From the NCBI GenBank assembly GCA_964564675.1, contig CAZMBI010000004.1, positions 62,001-126,000 of the forward strand: 64,000 nt of DNA. Direction: 5' to 3'. The notes below the pieces were generated by a model. That model had not been told where the DNA came from and made no database searches. It saw nothing but the letters and a program-made list of their open reading frames with translations. This DNA comes from CAZMBI01 sp964564675. GTDB lineage: Bacteria; Pseudomonadota; Alphaproteobacteria; Rickettsiales; UBA3002. The stretch's first letter is position 1, and every line of letters begins with the position of its first letter. Positions 25,350 to 33,754 of the stretch are shown here, piece by piece. Both the position numbers and the translations under genes were made by a program.

Positions 25350-25560
25350 GTCAGCTGTTAGCGATTAGCGATTAGCGATTAGCNNNNNNNNNNNNNNNNN
25401 NNNNNNNNNNNNNNNNNNNNNNNNNNNNNNNNNNNNNNNNNNNNNNNNNNNNNNNNNNNNNNNNNNNNNNNNNNNNNNNNNNNTTAGCGATTAGCGATTA
25501 GCGATTAGCCGTTAGCATAATATAACCATTTCTACTTTCTAAATGCTATCTGCTGCCTGC
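25350..25560. repeat. TTAGCGA tandem heptamer array around an assembly gap
   Basis: The murD-mraY spacer carries (GCGATTA)n on both sides of the N run: at least three units before and four after, ending in TTAGCCGTTAGC and the complement-like GCTAACGG at 25558-25565. The remaining bases (25515-25555) are AT-rich with no gene. The repeat probably stopped the assembler. Confidence 0.85.
25384..25483. other. Assembly gap of 100 N
   Basis: Exactly 100 unspecified bases, a conventional placeholder for a gap of unknown size. Both flanks are the same heptamer array, so true repeat length and any content between are unknown. Confidence 0.99.
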
Positions 25561-25571
25561 TAACGGTTTCC

Positions 25572-26660
25572 TTACCGCAACTTCAGGGTCGACAATCCAA
25601 TCAGGGCTAAAATTACGGCTATAATCCAGAAACGGATGACTACGGTGGGTTCGGCCCAGCCTTTCTTTTCGAAATGGTGATGAATCGGCGCCATGCGAAA
25701 GACACGCTTGCCGGTGAGTTTATACGATGCCACCTGCACCATCACCGAAACCGCTTCCATCACGAACAGCCCGCCGATAATCGCCAGCACCAGCTCATGC
25801 TTGACGATGACGCTTATCGCCCCCAGCGCCCCGCCGAAACTGAGGCTGCCGGTATCGCCCATAAATACCAGCGCCGGCGGCGCATTATACCATAAAAAGC
25901 CGAGCCCGGCGCCGATCAGCGCCGCGCAGAACACCGCCAGCTCACCCGTTCCCGGCACCATCAGAATCTGCAGATAGCTGGCAAACACAGCGTTACCGAC
26001 CAGATAACAGATCAGGGCGAAACACCCGGCCGCAATCATGATCGGCACGGTGGCCAGCCCGTCGAGCCCGTCGGTCAGGTTCACCGCGTTTGACGCGCCG
26101 ACCATTACGATCAGCACGAAGGGCATGTAAAACCAGCCCAGATCGATCAGCACATCCTTGAAAAACGGCACGGCCAGGTGGCGGTGCATTTCCTCCGGCG
26201 CCAGCGACTGAATCCAAAGCGCGGCAATGATGGCGATGCCGAACTGCCCCGTCAGCTTGAGCTTGCCAGGCAGCCCCTTGCTGTTGCGCTTGGTGACTTT
26301 GAGAAAATCGTCACCAAAGCCGATCAGCCCGTAGCCCAGCGTGACAAACAGCACGATCCAGACATAGGCATTGGTCAGATCGGCCCATAGGATCGTGGAG
26401 ACACTCACCGACAGCAGCATCATCAGCCCGCCCATGGTCGGCGTGCCGACTTTGGTCAGCAGATGCGTTTCCGGCCCGTCATCGCGGATGGGCTGGCCTT
26501 TTTTCTGGCGCGTGCGCAGCCAGCGGATCATAGGCGGACCGATCAGGAAACTGATAATCAGGGCTGTCAGCACCGCCCCGCCGCTGCGGAAGGTGAGATA
26601 GCGAAATAAATTAAATAGCTGGAAATCCTCGGCGAAAGGAACCAGCAGGTTATAGAGCAT
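25572..26660 (-). CDS. mraY: Phospho-MurNAc-pentapeptide translocase MraY
   Basis: 362 residues; membrane enzyme loading the sugar-pentapeptide on undecaprenyl phosphate (lipid I). About ten membrane segments. Signature motifs: KVGTPTMGG, GDDFLKVTKRNSKGL (Asp-rich active site), NLTDGLDGLA, FMGDTGSL and PIHHHFEKKGWAEPTVVIRFW. ATG 26660 (MLYNLLVPF) is the family start; it overlaps murF by 11 bases, and AAGGA lies 8 bases upstream. Confidence 0.98.
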   Translation of the reverse strand: MLYNLLVPFAEDFQLFNLFRYLTFRSGGAVLTALIISFLIGPPMIRWLRTRQKKGQPIRDDGPETHLLTKVGTPTMGGLMMLLSVSVSTILWADLTNAYVWIVLFVTLGYGLIGFGDDFLKVTKRNSKGLPGKLKLTGQFGIAIIAALWIQSLAPEEMHRHLAVPFFKDVLIDLGWFYMPFVLIVMVGASNAVNLTDGLDGLATVPIMIAAGCFALICYLVGNAVFASYLQILMVPGTGELAVFCAALIGAGLGFLWYNAPPALVFMGDTGSLSFGGALGAISVIVKHELVLAIIGGLFVMEAVSVMVQVASYKLTGKRVFRMAPIHHHFEKKGWAEPTVVIRFWIIAVILALIGLSTLKLR

Positions 26661-28104
26661 CCTTGCTTTCCTTGACCTCGCGCGACACGCGCCGCCCGTT
26701 TTCTTCGATGGCGTCCACCACATGATGCATCTGGCTGCCGTGCGAGCCCTTCACCAGCACGAGGTCATGATGTTGCAGCCGTTTGGTCACTTTCGGCGCC
26801 AGCTCTAACGCCGATTCATCATAATCGCCGCGCATCGACTCGGGCAATGCATCATACAGATGCTTCATAAAATGCCCCGCCGCAAACACCAGGTCAATCT
26901 GATTGTTCACCAGCGACGGCGCCAACCCGACATGTAAATCATGCGAGCGGTCGCCCAGCTCCAGCATATCGCCGAGCACGGCCACGGTGCGCCAGGGATC
27001 GGGTTCGGCGTCGCGCAGCAACGCCATTTTTTCAAACGCCGCCTCCATCGCCGCCGGACTGGCATTGTAGCTATCGTTAATCAGGCTCAAATGCCCGCCG
27101 TCAACCGCCAGCTCATTGATCCGCCCACGGCCATCGGGCTCGTGGAAATATTGCAGGGCTTCGGCGGCCTTGGGCAGCTCGGCCTCAAGCGCATCGACCA
27201 CGGCCAGTATCGCCACCGACATCAGCCCCCAATGGCGACCGATGGCGCCCAGGCGATAATGCAGGCGGGTACCGGCGATTGAGGCTTCCACCAGCGATAC
27301 CAGGCCCTCGGTGCTGTATTGCAGCATGCGGGCGATGGCCTCGTCATGTACACCGAAAGAGATAATGCGGTCCACCCCGGCATCGGTGGCATGCCGGTGC
27401 ATGCGGGTGAAATGCGGGTTATCGGCATTGAGCACGGCCGTGCCCTGCCCGCCCATACCGTCGAAAATTTCAGATTTGGCATCGGCAATGCCTTCCACAC
27501 TGTCGAAAAACTCGATATGCACGGCATCGACCGTGGTGATCACCGAGACATGCGGCTGCGCCCACTGCGAAAGGCGGCTGATTTCGCCAGCATGGTTCAT
27601 GCCCATTTCGATCACGGCATAGTCGCAGTCCGCCGGCATATTGGCGAGATTGAGCGGCACGCCGAGATGGTTGTTCAGGTTGCCGGCCGTGGCATAGGTC
27701 TTGCCGACCGCCGATAAGGCCACACGCAGCATTTCCTTGGCGCCGGTTTTGCCGACACTGCCGGTAACGCCGACGATTCGGGCGCGCGTGCGCTCGCGCC
27801 CGGCAATGCCGAGTTGCTGCAGCGCGATTTCGGTATCGGCGACACGGATCAGGCGCGGATCGTCGGCGCCGACGTCTGCGGGCTGCTCACTGACAATCGC
27901 TGCGCTGGCGCCTTTCGCAAGGGCCTGAGCCACATAATGGTGGCCGTTGAAGCGCTCGCCGATGAGTGCAACAAACAGCTCATCCGGCTTAATGGTGCGG
28001 CTGTCGATACTGACGCCGCCGGCGTGCCAGTCGCCGGTCTGGGAAATCTGAAGCGCAGACGCAAGCTCGTGCGCGCTCCACAGGAATGGAGTCGTATGGG
28101 TCAT
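26650..28104 (-). CDS. murF: UDP-MurNAc-tripeptide--D-Ala-D-Ala ligase MurF
   Basis: 484 residues; adds D-Ala-D-Ala to give the pentapeptide. N-terminal substrate domain with SIDSRTIKPDELFVAL, P-loop GSVGKTGAKEML (the usual Thr-Thr is Thr-Gly), NHLGVPLNL, EMGMNHAGEI, and C-terminal NDSYNASPAAMEAAFE and VLGDMLELGD. It overlaps murE in an ATGA junction, which implies tight coupling. Confidence 0.97.
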   Translation of the reverse strand: MTHTTPFLWSAHELASALQISQTGDWHAGGVSIDSRTIKPDELFVALIGERFNGHHYVAQALAKGASAAIVSEQPADVGADDPRLIRVADTEIALQQLGIAGRERTRARIVGVTGSVGKTGAKEMLRVALSAVGKTYATAGNLNNHLGVPLNLANMPADCDYAVIEMGMNHAGEISRLSQWAQPHVSVITTVDAVHIEFFDSVEGIADAKSEIFDGMGGQGTAVLNADNPHFTRMHRHATDAGVDRIISFGVHDEAIARMLQYSTEGLVSLVEASIAGTRLHYRLGAIGRHWGLMSVAILAVVDALEAELPKAAEALQYFHEPDGRGRINELAVDGGHLSLINDSYNASPAAMEAAFEKMALLRDAEPDPWRTVAVLGDMLELGDRSHDLHVGLAPSLVNNQIDLVFAAGHFMKHLYDALPESMRGDYDESALELAPKVTKRLQHHDLVLVKGSHGSQMHHVVDAIEENGRRVSREVKESKDAL

Positions 28105-29606
28105 AGCGTAACTAGTGCCTCCTTTATTATTCGGGCATCGTCGAAATCATAGCGCGTGTCTCCGATAATTTGATAGGACTCATGCCCTTTACCAGCAATT
28201 ATCAACACATCATTTGCCTGCAGCTGTTGTATCCCCGCCACGATGGCTGCGCGGCGATCACCGATTTCCTGTGCCTGCGGCACCGCCGCCATAATAGTGC
28301 GGCGGATGGCGGCGGGATCTTCATGGCGCGGATTGTCATCGGTGATGATAACGGCATCCGCATATTGCGCCGCAATACGCCCCATCTGCGGGCGCTTGGC
28401 GCGGTCCCGGTCACCGCCGCAACCGAACACCAGATGCACACGCCCCGCGGTGTGTGCGCGCAGGCTGCGCAGCACATTTTCGAGCGCATCGGGCGTATGG
28501 GCATAATCGATAAAAACCGGCGCGCCGCCCGGGTGCAGGCCAACCCGCTCCATCCGACCGTGCACGCCGCCAAGCGCAGGCAGCAGTGCGACGCAGCGTT
28601 CGGCCGGCATGCCGGTGGCCATGGCCAGGCCCACAGCGGCGGCGATATTATGCGCCTGAAACGCGCCGTAAACCGGCACGCTGATGGCATGATCGGCGCC
28701 GTTGACCGCAAGCCGCAACCGCAGGCCATGAGCATGCGGTTGCACGGCGTGCAGGCGAATGACTCGCGCCTGCGCGCCATAATCATAAACCGTCAGGCCC
28801 CGCGCTTGGCAGTGCCCGATCAGGCGGCAGCCATAGGCGTCATCGGCATTGATGACCACCGTACCCTCCGGCGACGTGAGTTCAGTGAACAGCCGCGCCT
28901 TGGCGGCGAAATAACGCGCCATCGTGCCGTGATAATCGAGGTGTTCGTGCGACAGATTGGTAAAGGCGGCGGCCTCAAACCGCACGCCGTCCAGACGGTA
29001 CTGATCAAGCCCGTGGCTGGAACATTCAATCGCAACATAAGGCACGCCATCCTGCGCCAGCGCCGCCAGTGTGCGGTGCAATAAGACCGCATCCGGCGAG
29101 GTAAGCCCCTGGGGATAATCAAGCGACTGCGCTACCGCCTGCGGGACATGCGCCATGCACAGGCCCAGCGTCCCCAAAGAGGCTGCGGGCCGGTCGTCGG
29201 CCGCCCATAGCTGGCGGTAAAATTCGGCGGTTGAGGTTTTGCCGTTGGTGCCGGTCATACCGACGCTATGCGTCGGCTGCTCAGGATAAAACGCCGCAGC
29301 CAGCCTGCTCAGCGCCAGCCGGGCATTGGGGGTCTCGATTACAGGCACAGCGCGGGCGCCCTCTCGCTGCCCCCTTTCTGGAGGAAGGGAATGGCTTTCC
29401 GTGATAACCGCCACCGCGCCTTTTTGCACCGCTTCGTCAATAAAAGCGGCGCCGTCTATCCGGGTGCCGGGAATTGCCACGAATAACGTACCCGGCGTAA
29501 CGTCCCGCGAATCCGGCGTGACGGCAGTGACAGGAATCGTGCGTCCGTCCAGCACGGCTTCCGTCGGCAGATCGGCCTGTGTGAGCAACTCAGTAAGCTG
29601 CGGCAT
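28101..29606 (-). CDS. murE: UDP-MurNAc-Ala-Glu--meso-DAP ligase MurE
   Basis: 501 residues; adds the third stem-peptide residue. ATP loop GMTGTNGKTSTAEF, ECSSHGLDQYRLD, FTNLSHEHLDYHGTM, and the substrate-specificity motif DNPRHEDP, which is the meso-diaminopimelate type. So the cell wall is DAP-type. ATG 29606 (MPQLTELL) overlaps the end of ftsI by 17 bases; the frame extends 25 codons further up without homology. Insert at about 29350-29400 encodes SLPPERGQREGARA in the N-terminal domain. Confidence 0.96.
   Translation of the reverse strand: MPQLTELLTQADLPTEAVLDGRTIPVTAVTPDSRDVTPGTLFVAIPGTRIDGAAFIDEAVQKGAVAVITESHSLPPERGQREGARAVPVIETPNARLALSRLAAAFYPEQPTHSVGMTGTNGKTSTAEFYRQLWAADDRPAASLGTLGLCMAHVPQAVAQSLDYPQGLTSPDAVLLHRTLAALAQDGVPYVAIECSSHGLDQYRLDGVRFEAAAFTNLSHEHLDYHGTMARYFAAKARLFTELTSPEGTVVINADDAYGCRLIGHCQARGLTVYDYGAQARVIRLHAVQPHAHGLRLRLAVNGADHAISVPVYGAFQAHNIAAAVGLAMATGMPAERCVALLPALGGVHGRMERVGLHPGGAPVFIDYAHTPDALENVLRSLRAHTAGRVHLVFGCGGDRDRAKRPQMGRIAAQYADAVIITDDNPRHEDPAAIRRTIMAAVPQAQEIGDRRAAIVAGIQQLQANDVLIIAGKGHESYQIIGDTRYDFDDARIIKEALVTL
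29350..29400 (-). repeat. In-frame repeat insert in murE
   Basis: Minus strand CCCTTCCTCCAGAAAGGGGG followed by CAGCGAGAGGGCGC; arms CCCTTTCT/AGGAAGGG with one mismatch. It encodes LPPERGQREGARA between AVITESHS and VPVIETPNARLAL, where related proteins have a few residues. Confidence 0.5.
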
Positions 29607-31404
29607 GGATCGCCCGACTCTGGCGGTAGCGGCGTTCGGCGGCACGGTTGCGCTCGTCGGATTTGGCCCAGAACTGCACATCTTTCGGATCCGGCATGCG
29701 GAAGGTGGGCTTAAGCCCCAACACGCTGCTCATGCGGCGGATAATATTGCCCACCGTGGGAGCGGCCACCCAGCCGCCAGTGGCAAGGCCGTGCGTGGCT
29801 TCAGTGCCGTGCGGTTCGTCAATAATCACATAGACCAGATATTGCGGATCATCCGTCGGGAATACCGACACAAACGAGACCAGTTTGGCACTGGTATTAT
29901 AGCGGCCATCTGTAACTTTTTCGGCGGTGCCGGTTTTACCGCCAACCGCATAGCCGGGCACATCGGCCTTGCTCGCCGTGCCGAACTGGACAACATCACG
30001 CATCAGCTCGCGGATGCGCGCCGAGGTGTGCGCATCGACCACGCGCGTGCCGTCGCGGCGCGCCGCCGGCGCCTGTTTGATCAGCGTCGGCTCATAGCGG
30101 ATGCCACCATTGGTCACCGCCGCTATGCCCTGCGCCAGATGCAGCGGCGAGACGGACAGGCCGTGCCCATAGGAAATGGTCATGGCGTTAATCTCGCGCC
30201 ATTTATCCGGCACCAGCGGCTGCGCGCGTTCGGGCAGCTCGATAGGCAATGGCTCAAGCATGCCCAGCCGGCGCAAAAAATCCCGCTGCTGGTCCACGCC
30301 GACATCCATCGCCATTTTTACCGCGCCGATATTCGAGGAATAGGCAAAAATCTCGCGCACGCTCAGCCAGCGATGTACCGGGTGATAGTCGTTGATTGTA
30401 AAGCCCGCTTTGCGAATCGGTTTGGTGGCGTCGTAGCCGTCCTGCACGCCGACGATGCCCGCATCCAGCGCCATGGCGACGGTGAAGGTTTTAAACGTCG
30501 AGCCCATTTCATACGCGCCGAGCGTGGCACTGTTAAACCGCGCCTGTTTATCGGCGCGCAGCGGATCGTGCGGGTCGAACGAGGGCAGGCTTGCCATGGC
30601 CAGCACTTCGCCGTTGGTGACATCCATGATGATGCCGGTGCCGCCCCGGGCCGAAAATTCGCTCATCGTCGCGTCGATTTCATGATGCAGAATGGATTGC
30701 AGGCGGATATCCAGCGCCAGTTGCAGCGGCTCGTTCTCACCGATGCGATGCTCCAGCTGTTTGTCGAAATAATGCTCGATACCGGCCAGCCCGCTATTGT
30801 CGATATCCACCATGCCCAGCACATGCGAGGCGATCGAGCCAAACGGATAAACCCGCCGGTCCTGCGGCTCGAAGAACAGGCCGGGAATCCCCAGCGCATT
30901 GACGCGTTCTTGCTCGCCGGGGCTTAAATGACGCTTGAGATAGACAAAACGCGTCTTCTCGCGTGAGAGCTTGTCGACCAGCGCGGCATGCGGCACATCA
31001 GCCAGCACCGCGGCCAGCTGCCGCGCCACTTGCCGCGGGCGGCGGATCAACGTGGGATTGGCCACCAGCGAGGCAGTGCGCACATTGCCCGCAAGCACGA
31101 CGCCGTTGCGATCGACAATGTCGCGGCGGCGCAGCACGGGCTTGGTCTCTGCCTGCGCATTATCCTCTTGCATCTGCAGCATCAACTGCGGTTCGGAAAC
31201 CAGCCGCTTAAATGGCAACTCGCGTCCACCGACCAGGCTGACCTCAATCAGGCGAAAGGCCAGCAGGACAAAACAGACGGCGAAAAACGCCACGACGCTG
31301 GTCAGGCGCACGCGGTTTTGCTCAAGCAGCTTGCCGGTGCAGCTTTCCGCCTGAATCACCCGGCTGGCCGGGCGCGTGGTGTGGCGATACATGCGGCGCG
31401 ACAT
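29590..31404 (-). CDS. ftsI: Peptidoglycan D,D-transpeptidase FtsI (PBP3)
   Basis: 604 residues; class B penicillin-binding protein for septal crosslinking, partner of FtsW. Short basic cytoplasmic tail, one membrane anchor (VVAFFAVCFVLLAFRLIEVS), pedestal domain, then the transpeptidase with SxxK serine in GSTFKTFTVA, SxN in YSSNIGAVKMAMDVG, and KTGT in GGKTGTAEK. ATG 31404 is one base after the ftsL stop. Allelic starts at MYRHTT (31392) are possible. Confidence 0.96.
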   Translation of the reverse strand: MSRRMYRHTTRPASRVIQAESCTGKLLEQNRVRLTSVVAFFAVCFVLLAFRLIEVSLVGGRELPFKRLVSEPQLMLQMQEDNAQAETKPVLRRRDIVDRNGVVLAGNVRTASLVANPTLIRRPRQVARQLAAVLADVPHAALVDKLSREKTRFVYLKRHLSPGEQERVNALGIPGLFFEPQDRRVYPFGSIASHVLGMVDIDNSGLAGIEHYFDKQLEHRIGENEPLQLALDIRLQSILHHEIDATMSEFSARGGTGIIMDVTNGEVLAMASLPSFDPHDPLRADKQARFNSATLGAYEMGSTFKTFTVAMALDAGIVGVQDGYDATKPIRKAGFTINDYHPVHRWLSVREIFAYSSNIGAVKMAMDVGVDQQRDFLRRLGMLEPLPIELPERAQPLVPDKWREINAMTISYGHGLSVSPLHLAQGIAAVTNGGIRYEPTLIKQAPAARRDGTRVVDAHTSARIRELMRDVVQFGTASKADVPGYAVGGKTGTAEKVTDGRYNTSAKLVSFVSVFPTDDPQYLVYVIIDEPHGTEATHGLATGGWVAAPTVGNIIRRMSSVLGLKPTFRMPDPKDVQFWAKSDERNRAAERRYRQSRAIHAAAY

Positions 31405-31405
31405 G

Positions 31406-31720
31406 TCACTGACCCTCCGATTTGGCGGCAACGCTTTGCGGGCGCAGCGGAATATCCTGCCACTCGACCACCCGGCGCGAATCGGGCGCACTCAGCGCCA
31501 GATGCTGCCCGGCGAGCCGTTCCAGCCTTGCGGGGCGGTTGAGATAGGCCCATTCGGCTTCCAGCAACGCCACGGCTTCGCGCTCGGCGGCGAGCTCGCG
31601 CTCGAGGCGGGTGACGTCGTCGCGCACCGACTGCACCTGATATTTCACCAGATACAAACCCAGCGCACCCAGCGCCAGCAAGACGCTCCACGCTACCGGG
31701 CTGATCCGCCACCCCCGCAT
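31406..31720 (-). CDS. ftsL: Cell division protein FtsL
   Basis: 104 residues. Short N-terminus, one membrane span (VAWSVLLALGALGLYLVKY), then a periplasmic coiled coil (VRDDVTRLERELAAEREAVA) and LEAEWAYLNRPARLERLA, the part conserved among alphaproteobacterial FtsL proteins. FtsL links FtsQ to FtsW/FtsI. Its ATG overlaps the rsmH stop by one base (TGATG). Confidence 0.9.
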   Translation of the reverse strand: MRGWRISPVAWSVLLALGALGLYLVKYQVQSVRDDVTRLERELAAEREAVALLEAEWAYLNRPARLERLAGQHLALSAPDSRRVVEWQDIPLRPQSVAAKSEGQ

Positions 31721-32673
31721 CAGGCATACTCCGCGTTGCTGCGCACACTCGCGCGCAGCTTGGCCGAACGCGCGCGCGGATTGCGGCGCATCTCTTCCGC
31801 GCCGGGCCTGACAGCCTTGGTCGCAGGCAGATGAAACAGCGGCTCCTGCGCCGCGCGCTGCTGCTCTACCAACGCCGCCATTTCGTGGCGTGAGGCGGCC
31901 TGTTGCGGCGGACGCAAAAACCGTTTGACGATCCGATCCTCCAGCGAATGAAACGTAACCACTACCAGTCGCCCACCGGGACGCAGCACCCGGGCAGCGC
32001 CGTCCAGCGCCCGCTTGAGTTCGCCCAGCTCGTCATTGACCTCGATCCGCAATGCCTGGAACGTGCGCGTGGCCGGGTCGGTCTCGCCGCTTTTGCGCAC
32101 CACCGCGCGCACGATATCGGCCAGTTGTGTCGTGGTTTCGATCGGCGCGCGTTCGCGCTCACGCACGATGGCCGCGGCAATCCGCCGCGACAGGCGCTCC
32201 TCGCCATACAGATAAATGATATCGGCCAGCTCTTTTTCCGGCAGCGTGTTGACCAGCACCGACGCCGGCGCGCCGCGCGTGCCCATGCGCATATCGAGTG
32301 GCCCTTCGCGGCGGAAGGAAAAGCCGCGCGACGCCTCTTCCAGCTGCATCGAGGACACGCCCAGATCCATGACGATGCCGTCAACATGTTCCAGCCCCTG
32401 TTCGGCCAGCAATGCGACCATGTCACCAAAGCACCCCGCGATAAAAAGAAAATGCCCGGGAAAATCCCGGGCGAGTGCATCGGCAAGCATAAACGTATGC
32501 GGGTCGCGGTCGATCGCGAACACCCGGCATTCGGCTGCCTCCAGCAAGGCGCGGCTATACCCGCCGGCGCCAAACGTGGCATCAAGATATATACCTCTAT
32601 CGCGCGGCTTGATGGCGGCGAGCACTTCTTCCACCATCACCGGCTGGTGCCGCGCAGATGCCGTCTCGTTCAT
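31720..32673 (-). CDS. rsmH: 16S rRNA (cytosine1402-N4)-methyltransferase RsmH
   Basis: 317 residues; methylates C1402 in the ribosomal P site. RHQPVMVEEVLAAI start, SAM motif YLDATFGAGGYSRALLE, DLGVSSMQLEEASRGFSF, PLDMRMG, and the C-terminal FHSLEDRIVKRFLR. AAGGGGG lies four bases before ATG 32673. Second gene of the dcw cluster, formerly mraW. Confidence 0.97.
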   Translation of the reverse strand: MNETASARHQPVMVEEVLAAIKPRDRGIYLDATFGAGGYSRALLEAAECRVFAIDRDPHTFMLADALARDFPGHFLFIAGCFGDMVALLAEQGLEHVDGIVMDLGVSSMQLEEASRGFSFRREGPLDMRMGTRGAPASVLVNTLPEKELADIIYLYGEERLSRRIAAAIVRERERAPIETTTQLADIVRAVVRKSGETDPATRTFQALRIEVNDELGELKRALDGAARVLRPGGRLVVVTFHSLEDRIVKRFLRPPQQAASRHEMAALVEQQRAAQEPLFHLPATKAVRPGAEEMRRNPRARSAKLRASVRSNAEYA

Positions 32674-32704
32674 TCCGCCCCCTTCAGCCGTTAGTGGCTA
32701 ACCG

Positions 32705-33166
32705 CTAACCGCTTGTTGCCTTCTCCGCGCGCAGCGCCAGACGTTTTTCTTTCGCCAGCTTTCGCGCCTGCGTTTCATGCGCACTGAACGCGCCCGGCTC
32801 CCAGATTTCAAACGTCGCGCCCTTGCCGACAAAGATGCACTGACTGACAATATTCGCCTCTTCCATCAGCGGCTCCGGCAGCACTACGCGCCCCTCACCG
32901 TCGAAGCCCAGCTGCACCGATCCGCCCAGAATGGCGGTGGCAAAGGCGTCACGTTCTTCCGAGAAAGGGTCGAGCGATTCAATTCGCTCATATAACTGTT
33001 CAATGCGATCCATACCGCAGGCTTCGATGCACGGATTAACGAACGAGGGATAGACAATAATGCCATTGAAATGCTGCCCCGATAATGCGCCACGAAACGG
33101 CACCGGCACCGAGACCCGGCCTTTCTTATCGATCTGCTTTTCGAATGTCGACAGAAACAGCGCCAT
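32705..33166 (-). CDS. mraZ: Transcriptional regulator MraZ
   Basis: 153 residues; two AbrB-like (SpoVT/AbrB) halves. MraZ is a ring-forming DNA-binding protein that represses the dcw operon in bacteria where it has been tested. Visible: FEKQIDKKGRVSVPVPFR (first half) and QLGFDGEGRVVLPEPLMEEA (second half), the two DxxGR motifs. ATG 33166 is third of three close in-frame codons; AAGG lies eight bases before it. The rsmH gap carries a TTAGTGGCTAACCGC palindrome. First gene of the cluster. Confidence 0.95.
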   Translation of the reverse strand: MALFLSTFEKQIDKKGRVSVPVPFRGALSGQHFNGIIVYPSFVNPCIEACGMDRIEQLYERIESLDPFSEERDAFATAILGGSVQLGFDGEGRVVLPEPLMEEANIVSQCIFVGKGATFEIWEPGAFSAHETQARKLAKEKRLALRAEKATSG

Positions 33167-33210
33167 TACCATCACCTTCTGGGGTAACCAGGCTGCTGCC
33201 GGGACAATCA

Positions 33211-33240
33211 CCCAGAGCAGAAGCATGCTCCTGCTCCGGG
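33211..33240 (-). promoter_or_regulatory. 30-base palindrome in the mraZ leader
   Basis: CCCGGAGCAG and CTGCTCTGGG flank GAGCATGCTT, itself nearly self-complementary, so the whole 30 bases fold to a long hairpin with only G-U wobbles. It lies about 45-75 bases before the mraZ start, inside the predicted 240-base leader. It could be a transcript structure or another mobile palindrome. Confidence 0.6.
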
Positions 33241-33376
33241 TTTCATGTGGTCGCGTAACCAACCTTGGGTTTACCCCTTTATTCACTGTCATGGCAGGTA
33301 GCCTGTCCGTTCCGGCTCTTGTTTTGGCGGCCGCTTTGGTCTCTGCACGCCTGCCCAGCTTATCTGCCCGCTAATT

Positions 33377-33421
33377 TTGGGCTTATTTGGTTTTTTTTGG
33401 ATATATTTGGGATAGTATGGT
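33377..33421. promoter_or_regulatory. Five TTGG(G) repeats at 10-bp period, likely MraZ operator
   Basis: TTGG ends at 33380, 33390, 33400 and 33410, and ATGG at 33420, exactly one helical turn apart, on the plus strand. MraZ is known to bind TGGGN direct repeats with 5-base spacers (10-bp period) at its own promoter. Here the array runs from the -10 to about +28 of the predicted start, a good position for repression. Confidence 0.75.
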
Positions 33422-33440
33422 TTAATCCGGGATGCGTCAA
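33412..33440 (-). promoter_or_regulatory. Predicted mraZ promoter (dcw operon)
   Basis: On the minus strand TTGACG (33440-33435), 17-base spacer, TACTAT (33417-33412), with a start near 33405. It precedes mraZ by about 240 bases. Confidence 0.65.
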
Positions 33441-33554
33441 GTAAAATCTGGGCGTTAGCGCCTCACGCCCCGCGGTCTATCAGACAGCGCAGGGATTGAT
33501 CCGTCACATAATTTTTTATTTCAGGCGATCCATCGCCCTGTGACCAGGGGCTTG

Positions 33555-33617
33555 TATCAATAAATCACTGATATTATAGTGGCTTGCACAGGCTTTGCCG
33601 GCGCACATTTATTGATA
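33555..33617. repeat. Inverted repeat TATCAATAAAT
   Basis: TATCAATAAAT at 33555-33565 and ATTTATTGATA at 33607-33617, 11 bp perfect, 41 bases apart. It lies between mraZ and the orphan at 33755, in a 500-base intergenic region with no other gene-like feature apart from the two promoters. Confidence 0.55.
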
Positions 33618-33662
33618 AAAGATGACGATAATTAACAGAAAATTAGGGCTTCCTTAACAGAA

Positions 33663-33680
33663 CTGTAAAGAAACCGTGTT
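33663..33680 (+). promoter_or_regulatory. Weak PhoB-like box upstream of 33755
   Basis: CTGTAAA-GAAA-CCGTGTT resembles the box before 54097 (CTGTCAT-GAAA-CCGTCAT) in spacing and left half, but the two right-hand half-site ends differ. An A/T-rich TAATAA follows 23 bases downstream. Listed as a weak member only. Confidence 0.25.
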
Positions 33681-33754
33681 ACTGTCTTAATCTAGGCAAA
33701 AAATAATAACCGGCCTAACGCCGATACGGCGGATCATAACAAAGGGAGGCATTC

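Noticed and set aside
25350..25560. CRISPR array around the assembly gap
   Set aside because: Units are 7 bases in direct tandem without spacers.
29326..30927. 533-codon plus-strand frame opposite ftsI and murE
   Set aside because: Entirely antisense to two well-supported genes; no domain or start signal.
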